Shown: piece by piece, positions 43,332 through 52,169 of the stretch
How the letters are laid out: each line of letters begins with the position of its first letter
Position numbering within the stretch: the stretch's first letter is position 1
From: an uncultured Lachnospiraceae bacterium
Lineage (GTDB): Bacteria; Bacillota; Clostridia; Lachnospirales; Lachnospiraceae
DNA: 64,000 bases
Direction: 5' to 3'
Assembly: GCA_910587045.1 (NCBI GenBank)
Contig: CAJULG010000007.1
Coordinates: 62,001 to 126,000, forward strand
Position numbers and translations under genes: made by a program
Notes under the pieces: model-generated
Seen by the model: the letters and a program-made list of their open reading frames with translations, nothing else
Databases searched by the model: none
Told to the model about the DNA's origin: nothing

Positions 43332-44813
43332 ATGAAAAAGGGACAGGAATATGAGGCAGAGATCGTTGACTATGAGTTTCCGAATAAGGGAATTGCATAT
43401 ATAGAAGGGCGCAGGATAATCATTAAAGGCGCTTTTCAGGGACAGCGCGTGCAGATACGGATTACCAAAACGAAGAACGGGAAGGGTGAGGGACGGTTAC
43501 TGGAGGTCCTGCAGCCTTCTGACCTGGAGACAGCGGAACCGGTCTGCAGGCACTTTGGACAATGCGGCGGCTGTACCTACCAGACCATTCCATACGAAGC
43601 CCAGTTAGCAATTAAGGAGCAGCAGGTACGGAAGCTGCTGGATGAGGTCTGTGATACCTATATCTGGGATGGTATCATTGGAAGTCCTTGCACAGAGGGA
43701 TATCGGAATAAGATGGAGTTTTCCTTTGGGGATGAATACAAGGATGGCCCTCTGGCACTGGGCCTGCATAAGAAAGGAAGCTTTTACGATCTGGTTACTG
43801 TGAAGGATTGCAGGATCGTAGATTCAGACTATAATCAGATCCTTGCCTGTACGTTAGAACACTTTTCTGGCCTGGGCATACCATTCTTTCAGAAAATGAG
43901 ACATGAGGGAACCCTTCGGCATCTGGTGGTTCGCCAGACTGCCAGAAGTAAGGATATCCTGATCAATCTGGTGGTAAGCAGTCAGACCGGGGAAAAGAAG
44001 CCGGAAAGCAGTGGAGAACATATAGCAGGTGACACATGTTCCGCAGACATAGAAACAATAAAGCGATATCTGGAAACGGATGCATGGGTGCAGCAGTTGA
44101 ATGCCCTGAACCTTCACGGGAACATTGCCGGTGTACTGCTGACTGTGAATGACAGTCTGGCAGATGTGGTACAGAGTGATGAAACGCATTTGCTTTATGG
44201 ACAGGATTTTATATATGAAGAAATCCTTGGCTTAAAGTTTCGCATCACCCCGTTTTCCTTTTTTCAGACAAACTCTCTTGGGGCAGAGGTTCTTTATGAA
44301 AAGGCAAGAGATTATGTAGGGAATACCAGAGATCAGGTTATTTTCGATCTCTACAGTGGAACGGGAACGATCGCACAGATGCTGGCGCCGGTAGCCAAAA
44401 AGGTGGTAGGTGTGGAAATCGTAGAGGAGGCAGTTGCATCTGCGAGAGAGAATGCGGTACTGAATCAGTTGGATAACTGTGAATTTATTGCCGGAGATGT
44501 TCTAAAGGTTCTGGATCAGCTAAAGGAGCTGCCGGATATGATCGTATTGGATCCACCAAGAGACGGGGTACATCCTAAGGCATTGAATAAGATCATCCGT
44601 TACGGGGTGGAACGGATGGTATATATATCCTGTAAACCGACCAGTCTGGCAAGGGATCTGGTAACTCTGCAGGCAGCGGGATATCAGGTGGAGAAGGCGT
44701 GCTGTGTGGATATGTTTCCGGGAACGACGAATGTGGAGACTTGTGTGTTGCTTTCTAAACTTAAATCTGGTAAGCATATTGATGTGGAATTGGATATGGA
44801 CGAGCTGATTTGA
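43332..44813 (+). CDS. rlmD: 23S rRNA (uracil-5-)-methyltransferase RlmD/RumA, probably frameshifted at its C-terminus
   Basis: 493 residues after GAAGAAGGAGAAGCAGAGC. A TRAM domain (residues 1-60) is followed by the Fe-S cluster cysteines CRHFGQCGGC, then the SAM site FDLYSGTGTIAQML, DPPRDGVHPKAL, and the catalytic motif YISCKPTSLARDL. It makes m5U in 23S rRNA. The chain ends ELDMDELI and then stops. The frame just after, shifted by one base, continues with DLTAAESKAT, which in relatives is part of the same protein. The break coincides with the start of an AT-rich island. Confidence 0.9.
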   Translation: MKKGQEYEAEIVDYEFPNKGIAYIEGRRIIIKGAFQGQRVQIRITKTKNGKGEGRLLEVLQPSDLETAEPVCRHFGQCGGCTYQTIPYEAQLAIKEQQVRKLLDEVCDTYIWDGIIGSPCTEGYRNKMEFSFGDEYKDGPLALGLHKKGSFYDLVTVKDCRIVDSDYNQILACTLEHFSGLGIPFFQKMRHEGTLRHLVVRQTARSKDILINLVVSSQTGEKKPESSGEHIAGDTCSADIETIKRYLETDAWVQQLNALNLHGNIAGVLLTVNDSLADVVQSDETHLLYGQDFIYEEILGLKFRITPFSFFQTNSLGAEVLYEKARDYVGNTRDQVIFDLYSGTGTIAQMLAPVAKKVVGVEIVEEAVASARENAVLNQLDNCEFIAGDVLKVLDQLKELPDMIVLDPPRDGVHPKALNKIIRYGVERMVYISCKPTSLARDLVTLQAAGYQVEKACCVDMFPGTTNVETCVLLSKLKSGKHIDVELDMDELI

Positions 44814-45037
44814 CCGCTGCGGAAAGTAAAGCAACAAACGCTGAAATAAAGCAATATGTGTTAGATAAGACAGGGCTTAAAGTATCGCAATTATATATAG
44901 CACAAGTTAAAAGAAAACATGGACTGATAGAACGAATCAATTATAATTTAGGTAAAAAAGAATCAAAAGTTCCACAAATATTATCTGAAAAGGAGCAGGC
45001 AATCGAAGATGCATTAAGATATTTTAAGATGATTTAG
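44810..45037 (+). pseudogene. Detached C-terminal domain of RlmD (out of frame by one base)
   Basis: This 75-residue frame (AAESKATNAEIKQYVLDKTG, then YIAQVKRKHGLIERINYNL, ending ALRYFKMI) has no ribosome-binding site or good start and overlaps the rlmD stop. From memory, many Firmicute RlmD proteins end in just this domain (ATYEEIK, IAQVK...GIIERENYN, EKAI.EALKYFGMI). Adding one G so that CTGATTTG becomes CTGGATTTG would join the two parts. The codon use is AT-rich, unlike rlmD itself, so this end was probably brought in by a mobile element integrated at the gene's 3' end. Confidence 0.7.
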
Positions 45038-45074
45038 TGAAACAAAAGGATTTCAAATAGTATAGGTGTTGATT

Positions 45075-48000
45075 ATGGCTAATATTGAAAGTATCAAACA
45101 AAAAATACTTCAACTGGATGCAGGATCATTTCAAAATCTTTGTGATTCTTATTTATATAAAATAGGCTATCCTAATATAGTATCTCTTGGTGGAGAAGCG
45201 GGTACACGAAAGACCACTTTGGGTACACCGGATACTTATTTTATTGCACCAAATGGAAAGTATGTTTTTGTAGAATATACAACTCAAAAGACAACATTAT
45301 TTGCAAAAATTAAGAGTGATCTTGAGAAATGTCTTGATACGTCAAGGACAGGCGTTTCGAATGATAAAATTTCTGAGATTATTTATTGTCATACATCATC
45401 AAATCTTACACCTCTTCAAGATAGTGAAATAAAAGCTTTATGTGAAGATATTGGAATTAGGCTTACAGTTATCGGGATTGATAAGCTTGCGGAAGACATA
45501 TATCTTTTCCACCATAATCTTTCACGTGATTTTTTGGGAATATCAATAAGTACGGGGCAAATTCAATTGTATGACGATTTTATTGATAGTTATAATTCAA
45601 ATAGAATGGCGGCTCCAATTGATACCCGATTTTTATTTAGAGAAAAGGAATTTAAAGATATTGGCGACGCTTATCTGAAAGTGGATGTTGTTATACTTAA
45701 TGGCGCAGCAGGTACGGGGAAAACACGTTTGGCTTTGCATTATGTAAAAAATCACCCAGATGCTAATAATGAGAAGGTTTACTGCATTCACAGTAATGCG
45801 TTACCAATATATGAGGATTTGAAACTATTTATAGACAACCCCGGATACTATTTTCTTTTTATTGATGATGCAAATCAATTGTCGGGATTACAGCATATTA
45901 TTCGTTATGTTAGTATGAAGCCAGAGGGATATAACGTAAAAATACTGATTACAGTGCGAGATTATGCACTTCAAAAAGTAATAAAAGATGTTCGAGAAAT
46001 TACTTCGTATGAAATTGTAAACATAAATGTATTTTCAGATGGCGAGATTAAGAAATTGCTCGAAACCTCATTGGGTATTCTAAATCAAGACTATCAAGAA
46101 AGAATCATAAGAATTGCAGAGGGAAATGCTCGTATTGCTATACTTGCAGGGAAAGTAGCATGTAATTCAAAGCGTTTGGATTCTATTAATGATGTATCAC
46201 AATTATATGAAGATTACTATGGTTCTACCTTAGAGGATAATAATCAATTGCTTATTAATACAAACATGTGCATAACTGCTGGTATAGTTGCTTTTCTAGA
46301 AGCAATTCATTTGGAACACATGGATGCATTTTTGCCGATTTTAAAAGAAAAAGGCCTAAATCGAGATGATTTTATTGAAAATATCCGTATGCTTCACGAG
46401 CAGGAAATTGTCGATATTTGCAATGATAAAGCCGTACGTTTTTCTGATCAATGCTTATCTAACTATTTGTTAAAATATGCTTTTTTTGATAAAAAACTAC
46501 TTTGTTTGTCGAAAATGATTAAAGCTTGTTTTCGAAGTTATAGAGAGAGAACCATCTCTTCCGTTAATACGTTACTTAATATATTTAGAAATGAAACTCT
46601 TTTCAATTTTGTTGAGAAAGAAATAAAATTATTATGGGATGAATTATCAACAGAAAAATCACAGGATTTCTTTGATTTTATAAAAGTGTTTTTCCGTGTT
46701 AATCCTACTGAAACACTTTTGATTTTGCAGAGTAAAATTGAATCTGAAGAAGATATAATTTGTGAATGGCGTGATATTGATACTGAGAAAGGGAAAAATT
46801 ATCAGAACGTAGCAAACGATATCATCGAAATTCTTGGTGGTTTTGCAAATATGACTGATTTTCCAACAGCCTGTGATTTATTTTTTCAGTATTATTTAAA
46901 GCGACCAGATTTATATATGGAGTTTTATCATGCAGTTAATTTATATTTTGCTATTAATAAAGATTCTGAACGATATAATTTTTACACTCAAATAACTTTT
47001 TTTGAGAAGATAAAAGAATATTCCGATGACTGGAAACAAGAATCTGTTGCTACTCTTTTTTTACAAATAGCAGAAGAATTTTTAAAATTGCATTTTACAC
47101 CAGCAGAGGGAGGACGAAAGAACACAATTACTATATATCAAATCCCGTTAGTTATATCTGAAGGTGTTAAAAAATACCGAAAGTTAATTTGGGAATCTTT
47201 ATACTCTTTGTGTGCAATTGAAAAGTATAAAGAAAATGTTAGAAAAATTCTTAGCTCTTATGGTGGAACTATCGAAGATATAAGCATTCCAGTTTTACAA
47301 TTTGACTTAGAATATATCAAATCAATTTTAGAGTCATATTTTCCGCCAGACGAAATAAGAAATTGTCTTTTAGCAAACAGGATAGAGGATGTTTTTAGGT
47401 ATAAGAATCTTTCTTGTAAAGCGGTATTTGCTGAATATTTTGAAGGAGAATATCTTCAACTATATTTTTTTCTTAAAGGACCAGATTATAAAAAAGAAGT
47501 TAATTTTAAAGAACGTAAAAAGCTTAAACAGAAAGCAATTGAACAATACATTTCTAATTGTGATTTAGAAAAGTTCAAAAGGTTGATTGATGTTTGTAAT
47601 GATGTTTCTGAACTTGATGAGCATACATCTTGGGAGGTTGGGAAAGGATTAGGAATTGCCTTCGATGCGATTTCTTTAAAAAAGGATTACTACGTTGATG
47701 CAATTAAGTATTACATAGAAAAAGATACACCAATTAATTTACACCCATATCATTTGATGGGCACACTCTTTTCTATATTGTCCGATTCAGAAGTGTATCA
47801 AATTATTATTAGCGGAGAGTATAGTCAGAAAAATGCTTGGTTATATGCCTATTATCATGAATTGCCACCCGAAATTATTACGGAAAATCATCTACGTGGA
47901 CTTTATAACTTTTTGGAAGATACTTCTGACAAGGATATTACTTCATCAGCAATGCGTGATGTGGATTTTTTGGAAAAGTATAAGAGAATAGATGAGCAAG

Positions 48001-48542
48001 CGTTGATAAAGGGGTGTAAAATTATTTTATCTAAGATAGAGTATTCGCTCTTTATTGTGCATATTTATTTTGATTTGTTATTTAATAGCTATCATAATAA
48101 ACCGCAGGAAACAATCCTAAAATTTAATTGTAATCTGGAATTGTTTGAAGAAATGTATTGTGCTATGTTGTCATATGATACCCACCATGATTATAACGGA
48201 CAGTTTTTGAAAGAAATATATTTGGTCAGATCTTCTATATTAGACAAATATATAGGTTATTTAATAAATGAAAATTCTTTTAGTGACCATCAAGAAAGGC
48301 ATCGTTGCTTTTTCGATTTGGACGATTTTATTGAAATATATAATAAGATATTTGAACAGCTATTGGAAAATTGCCGACTTCCTAGGATGTCAGTACCATA
48401 TTTTTTGGAGTCTTTATTATTACCAACCCAAGATGAGCAAGATCTATTGGGAAGACAAGACGAATGGATTCGGCAATGTATCCAACGGTTTTCTAATGAT
48501 GAAACAAAATGTATTGCCTATTTTCAGTTATATCGGAATTAA
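45075..48542 (+). CDS. Avs-like STAND NTPase with N-terminal PD-(D/E)xK-like domain (probable phage defence; C-terminus frameshifted)
   Basis: 1155 residues from the ATG at 45075 (AGGTGTTGATT upstream). Residues 10-100 resemble a restriction-like nuclease: GTPDTYF (D53) ... YVFVEYTTQK (E67), where the usual ExK reads EYT. Residues about 205-380 are a P-loop ATPase: Walker A GAAGTGKTRLAL (210 on), Walker B YFLFIDDANQ, and an Arg-bearing TVRDYAL. The last 700 residues are alpha-helical, as in the sensing repeats of STAND proteins. Avs proteins of this plan recognise phage proteins and then kill the cell. A shift in AAAA near 48,506 cuts off about 100 residues. Strongly AT-rich compared with its flanks. 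Confidence 0.72.
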   Translation: MANIESIKQKILQLDAGSFQNLCDSYLYKIGYPNIVSLGGEAGTRKTTLGTPDTYFIAPNGKYVFVEYTTQKTTLFAKIKSDLEKCLDTSRTGVSNDKISEIIYCHTSSNLTPLQDSEIKALCEDIGIRLTVIGIDKLAEDIYLFHHNLSRDFLGISISTGQIQLYDDFIDSYNSNRMAAPIDTRFLFREKEFKDIGDAYLKVDVVILNGAAGTGKTRLALHYVKNHPDANNEKVYCIHSNALPIYEDLKLFIDNPGYYFLFIDDANQLSGLQHIIRYVSMKPEGYNVKILITVRDYALQKVIKDVREITSYEIVNINVFSDGEIKKLLETSLGILNQDYQERIIRIAEGNARIAILAGKVACNSKRLDSINDVSQLYEDYYGSTLEDNNQLLINTNMCITAGIVAFLEAIHLEHMDAFLPILKEKGLNRDDFIENIRMLHEQEIVDICNDKAVRFSDQCLSNYLLKYAFFDKKLLCLSKMIKACFRSYRERTISSVNTLLNIFRNETLFNFVEKEIKLLWDELSTEKSQDFFDFIKVFFRVNPTETLLILQSKIESEEDIICEWRDIDTEKGKNYQNVANDIIEILGGFANMTDFPTACDLFFQYYLKRPDLYMEFYHAVNLYFAINKDSERYNFYTQITFFEKIKEYSDDWKQESVATLFLQIAEEFLKLHFTPAEGGRKNTITIYQIPLVISEGVKKYRKLIWESLYSLCAIEKYKENVRKILSSYGGTIEDISIPVLQFDLEYIKSILESYFPPDEIRNCLLANRIEDVFRYKNLSCKAVFAEYFEGEYLQLYFFLKGPDYKKEVNFKERKKLKQKAIEQYISNCDLEKFKRLIDVCNDVSELDEHTSWEVGKGLGIAFDAISLKKDYYVDAIKYYIEKDTPINLHPYHLMGTLFSILSDSEVYQIIISGEYSQKNAWLYAYYHELPPEIITENHLRGLYNFLEDTSDKDITSSAMRDVDFLEKYKRIDEQALIKGCKIILSKIEYSLFIVHIYFDLLFNSYHNKPQETILKFNCNLELFEEMYCAMLSYDTHHDYNGQFLKEIYLVRSSILDKYIGYLINENSFSDHQERHRCFFDLDDFIEIYNKIFEQLLENCRLPRMSVPYFLESLLLPTQDEQDLLGRQDEWIRQCIQRFSNDETKCIAYFQLYRN

Positions 48543-48814
48543 AAATCGAAAGAAAAAAGGAATATGTTTTGCTGTTTCTTGAAAACAATCCATTGTATGA
48601 AGATTTTAAAAGGATACCATTAACACCTACTTCTTGGAGTTGGGTGGGTAGTACGGTACCTATGTATTCTGCTTGGATTGAGTTTCTTGAATCATTGCTT
48701 TCAAGTTTTATAGGTTTAAAATGGATAAAGCATAAAAAGTATATCGAAACACAAATTGGTTATTTAAAAGAGGAAATTGAATCTGAACAAATTGATGAAA
48801 TCTTAAGAGGATGA
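48509..48814 (+). pseudogene. C-terminal remainder of the Avs-like protein (frameshifted)
   Basis: About 101 residues in the -1 frame (MYCLFSVISELKIERKKEYV, then WSWVGSTVPMYSAWIEFLES) continue the helical chain without a ribosome-binding site. The upstream frame ends at 48542 after only ten more non-specific residues. One extra A in the AAAA run at about 48504-48507 would fuse both into a protein of about 1245 residues. Confidence 0.65.
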
Positions 48815-48850
48815 TTCGAAAATACATGAAAAAAGCAGGAAGGAGCCTGA

Positions 48851-49873
48851 ATGGTGGAGAATAACAAAGATAATATAAATATTATAGGGAGTGAAATCAT
48901 CATATATCAAACGGAGGATGGACGCACAAAGATTGACGTTAAATTTGAAAACGAGACCGTTTGGCTTACACAAGCACAATTATGTGAGCTTTACCAAACC
49001 AGTAAATCTAATATCAGTGAGCATATCAAACATATTTTTAAAGAGGAAGAATTGGATGAAGAATCAGTTGTTCGGAAATTCCGAACGACTGCGTCTGACG
49101 GGAAAAACTATAATACAACACATTATAATCTTGATATGATTATCTCTCTTGGATATAGAGTAAAATCCAAGATTGCCACAAATTTTCGGCGTTGGGCTAC
49201 TGAACGATTAAAAGAGTACATGATAAAAGGTTTTACAATGGATGATGAGCGGCTGAAAAATCTGGGTGGCGGTAATTACTGGAAAGAGTTACTGGACCGT
49301 ATTCGGGATATCCGCTCATCTGAAAAAGTTATGTACCGACAGGTACTGGATTTGTATGCAACAAGTGTTGATTATGATCCCAAGAGTAGCGAATCCATTG
49401 CATTTTTTAAAATGGTACAAAATAAATTACACTATGCAGCACATGGACATACAGCAGCAGAAGTTATATACGAGCGTGCGGACGCCAGTCAGCCTTTTAT
49501 GGGATTAAAAAGTTTTTCTGGGGATTTTCCCACATTAAAAGATATAAGCATTGCAAAGAATTATCTTAATGATGAGGAGTTAAAAATCCTAAATAATATT
49601 GTATCGGGATATTTTGACTTTGCAGAAGTTCAGGCTATGCGTCATAATCCTATGTATATGTCAGATTATGTGGAGCATCTTGATAATGTTTTAAAAACTA
49701 CAGGCGACAAAGTATTACAGGGAGCTGGTACAATTAGTCATGCACAGGCAATAGAGAAGGCTACAGAAGAATATAGAAAATATCAGGTGCAGAACTTGTC
49801 GCCAATTGAAGAAGAATATTTGGAAAGCATTAAAAATATTCACAGTACAGTAAAGAAAAATGGTAAGAATTGA
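48851..49873 (+). CDS. RhuM-family protein
   Basis: 340 residues after AGGAAGGAGCCTGA. Residues about 10-110 match the RhuM signature: EIIIYQTEDGRTKIDVKFENETVWLTQAQLCELYQTSKSNISEHIKHI, then RKFRTTASDGKNYNTTHYNLDMIISLGYRVKS; this is a winged/KilA-N-like helical DNA-binding region. The C-terminal half (HAAHGHTAAEV, SYVEHLDNVL) has a Fic/DOC-like HxxHGxTA motif (HYAAHGHTAAEVI). Such proteins are common in defence and pathogenicity islands, role unclear. It follows the Avs-like gene by 36 bases and probably shares its operon. Confidence 0.82.
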   Translation: MVENNKDNINIIGSEIIIYQTEDGRTKIDVKFENETVWLTQAQLCELYQTSKSNISEHIKHIFKEEELDEESVVRKFRTTASDGKNYNTTHYNLDMIISLGYRVKSKIATNFRRWATERLKEYMIKGFTMDDERLKNLGGGNYWKELLDRIRDIRSSEKVMYRQVLDLYATSVDYDPKSSESIAFFKMVQNKLHYAAHGHTAAEVIYERADASQPFMGLKSFSGDFPTLKDISIAKNYLNDEELKILNNIVSGYFDFAEVQAMRHNPMYMSDYVEHLDNVLKTTGDKVLQGAGTISHAQAIEKATEEYRKYQVQNLSPIEEEYLESIKNIHSTVKKNGKN

Positions 49874-49909
49874 TTTCCATAAAAGAGATTTTATAGAAAT
49901 TGGTAAAAT

Positions 49910-49999
49910 ATGAGTTTAGATAATAATGAGCATATTAAGACAGTAGTCCTCTTATCCCAACAGAAAGCGGATGATTATGTTGAGGTGAAAACATATTAG
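49910..49999 (+). pseudogene. Short remnant ORF
   Basis: ATG at 49910 gives only 29 residues (MSLDNNEHIKTVVLLSQQKA to TY). No clear ribosome-binding site. It stands before a truncated esterase and may be debris from a deletion. Confidence 0.3.
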
Positions 50000-50655
50000 A
50001 TAAGCTTATTGATGTTGCAAAGTTGTGGACTGAGATGACCAATGGAAAAGCAAATCCGTATGTTATGATAACTGTCGGGTTTGAGTATGATATAGATGGT
50101 TGGAGTAACGATAACAGAGCGGAGATTTTCTGCAGGAACAGGAAGGGATTTCTGGAGTTCTTAACGGATAATATGATGCCCTATCTTGCAGATGAATACA
50201 GCCTGAATTTTAAAGAATCTGTTTTGTTCGGTCATTCTCAGGGAGGTGTGTTTGCTCATTATGCAGCATTTAATTCAGATCTCTATGAGAATCAGCCTTT
50301 TGGAAAATATATTATTGGTAGTCCGGCATTCTGGACACCATATTTCACGGATCAACCGGACTTTGATGCATATAAGAATGATTATGGTTATTTTGAGCGT
50401 AGAAGTACCATGAATAAAGAATTGTACTTGACAGGCGGAGATGACGAGGACAAGGATTATGAGGAGTATTACGGAGTAAATGATTCTACGCTGGAGGGAC
50501 TCTTGCATTTGAAGGAGAGACTGGACAGTCATGGCATCACATCATATTCCTATAAGATTTACGAAGGCAATCATTATATGTACATTCCGGAAATGTTGAT
50601 TGACTTTACGGAAGAAAAACTGATTCCAGATAGTTCAGATGAAGATATGCCATAG
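49984..50655 (+). pseudogene. N-terminally truncated alpha/beta-hydrolase (putative esterase)
   Basis: The open frame begins right after an in-frame TGA at 49981-49983 and has no ATG near the start (first candidates are a TTG at 50023 and later). The nucleophile elbow GHSQGGVF (Ser) is present, with PYVMITVGFEYDIDGWSNDNR before it and a late His in YEGNHYMY; the catalytic Asp may be in the LTGGDDEDKDY loop. Esterase D/IroE-like proteins begin with about 60 more residues including a strand and oxyanion loop, which are missing here. So it is likely broken, though a rare start could give a short protein. Confidence 0.6.
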
Positions 50656-50733
50656 AAATAAGAATCCATATGTTGAAAGTATTATTATTGCAGGCAATAA
50701 GCTAGATAATTATACTATGAGGATGTCCTGCTA

Positions 50734-50852
50734 TTAACGTGTGCATAAACGTACGGTATAATGATTACAGAAACCAATAAACGATCAGCAATAAAGGAGC
50801 CTGATAATATGACTGGAAAGAGGACAGTGTCAAACTAATCTGACATTGTCCT
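50734..50852 (+). other. Promoter, Shine-Dalgarno, nine-residue ORF and hairpin: possible leader RNA or remnant
   Basis: TTAACG (50734-50739), 17 bp, TATAAT (50757-50762); AAAGGAG (50793-50799); ATG at 50809 opens MTGKRTVSN then TAA (50836-50838); a 12-bp hairpin with one mismatch (50821-50832 with 50841-50852) covers the end of this ORF. No T-run follows. The stretch 50656-51143 holds no other gene that I can support; 50860-51120 shows only short broken frames. Confidence 0.4.
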
Positions 50853-51143
50853 TATAATATATCTTCCGATTTTACATACGAAAGGATTGCTGATACAGAA
50901 TGGTCAGATACCATACATAAAACTTGCGGATATGCTGGCAAATTTATTAAAAGCTTATTAAAAATATGCCTCACGTTTTGAAAATGAATTTGTTTTATCT
51001 AGGAGAACAGTAATAGAAAGACGAAACCCAGACTGTTAAAGGAAATATGCGGGATATGGCAAGTTTTAATGAAATTGTGGTTGCGTTTATGATACAATAA
51101 TAGCGTGGGTGCAATTTGACAGATCGGTATTGGAGGGATAACA

Positions 51144-51578
51144 ATGCAAAGTGTAAGAATTTATGAGATGCCAGCCTGTAAAATGGTTTCGTCCGGAACA
51201 GGTATGTTTGGAGAAGGAAATTTTAATTTATTTGACGAATGGTTATCCTTGCAAAGACGCAGTCTTTTCCCAAAAGATTTCCTATATCATGCAGGCGAGG
51301 GCTTTGTCTGGTTGTATATGTATGAAGATGGAATGAATGTTCCAAAGGAATTTGAAATAATAGATTTTCAGGGAGGTCTTTATGCCGTTGCAACCGACAT
51401 AGACCAGAAAACAGATAAAGAACTTATGAACACAGAGATAGACAGGTTTTTAAGTGAAAACGGATTTGAACGTGACACATCCCGTTCAGAATTAGGAAAT
51501 ATAATTACGTCACCACTTGCAAAAGAAATAATGGAATATGAACAGATGGACTATTACATCCCGGTAAGAGCAAAATAA
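51144..51578 (+). CDS. GyrI-like effector-binding domain protein
   Basis: 144 residues after TGGAGGGATAACA. It consists of one GyrI-like/AraC-type effector-binding domain: an N-terminal IYEMPACKMVSSG strand, a central DEWLSLQRRSLFPKDF segment, WLYMYEDGMN, IDFQGGLYAVATDID and YEQMDYYIPVRAK at the end. No DNA-binding helices are present. Stand-alone members bind small hydrophobic cations or block toxins such as gyrase poisons. It is the first gene of the second part of the island. Confidence 0.8.
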   Translation: MQSVRIYEMPACKMVSSGTGMFGEGNFNLFDEWLSLQRRSLFPKDFLYHAGEGFVWLYMYEDGMNVPKEFEIIDFQGGLYAVATDIDQKTDKELMNTEIDRFLSENGFERDTSRSELGNIITSPLAKEIMEYEQMDYYIPVRAK

Positions 51579-51605
51579 AGCTTGGTTTTTTCGGAGGAAA
51601 TACAT

Positions 51606-52007
51606 ATGCATTTTATCTTAATGCTACTTGTTACAATCATGGTTCCGGCATGGTACATATGGCCGAGTAGAATAATTTCCATGACATTTAATACATTCAG
51701 CAGGTCAATCACCATAAAAAGTGATAAATGGACTAAATTATTAATTGCAGAAAAGAATACCTGGGGAATAGCAACCGATCCTGATAAAAGGAACAAAATG
51801 TCAATATGGGGTGTAATAGGATATATGGTATTTCTTCCGCAAATTGTTTTCATGTCATATAACTGGTGGAATTATTTAAAAACAGGCTCGGGACAGCGGT
51901 GCGAGTCAGAACAATTATATCTATGGGCAGCAATGTTATACTATGCGATTGCCCTGATAGTAAAACTTAAAGAAGCAATTAAGTTTCGTAAGGGAGAGAT
52001 ATGGTGA
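51606..52007 (+). CDS. Hypothetical membrane protein
   Basis: 133 residues from ATG at 51606 (CGGAGGAAATACAT upstream); an in-frame ATG at 51582 lacks this. Three hydrophobic segments (about residues 1-22, 65-85, 100-120). The middle SRSITIKSDKWTKLLIAEKN is polar, probably an inside loop. No family is recognised. Lies in the small-gene array next to the GyrI-like gene. Confidence 0.6.
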   Translation: MHFILMLLVTIMVPAWYIWPSRIISMTFNTFSRSITIKSDKWTKLLIAEKNTWGIATDPDKRNKMSIWGVIGYMVFLPQIVFMSYNWWNYLKTGSGQRCESEQLYLWAAMLYYAIALIVKLKEAIKFRKGEIW

Positions 52008-52164
52008 CATACAAAAAATTATTGAGAATTTTTTTGCGCTATTTTTGATTTCACTTTTTATATCGATCGCGGGAGGTCATTTTTATGATGGGAATACAGC
52101 GCGGTCAGATAAGAATGGTAGTCTTAAGTATATTGAAATAATAAAAAAGTATGTAGTGAGGTAG
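52001..52164 (+). pseudogene. Frameshifted small membrane protein gene
   Basis: ATG at 52001 (AGGGAGAGAT upstream) opens 15 residues and stops, but one more T in the T7 run (about 52032-52038) would give a chain of about 54 residues with a membrane helix (ALFLISLFISIAGG) and a polar tail (SLKYIEIIKKYVVR), ending at TAG 52162-52164. A one-base loss in a homopolymer, or a sequence error. Confidence 0.45.
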
Positions 52165-52169
52165 AGTAT

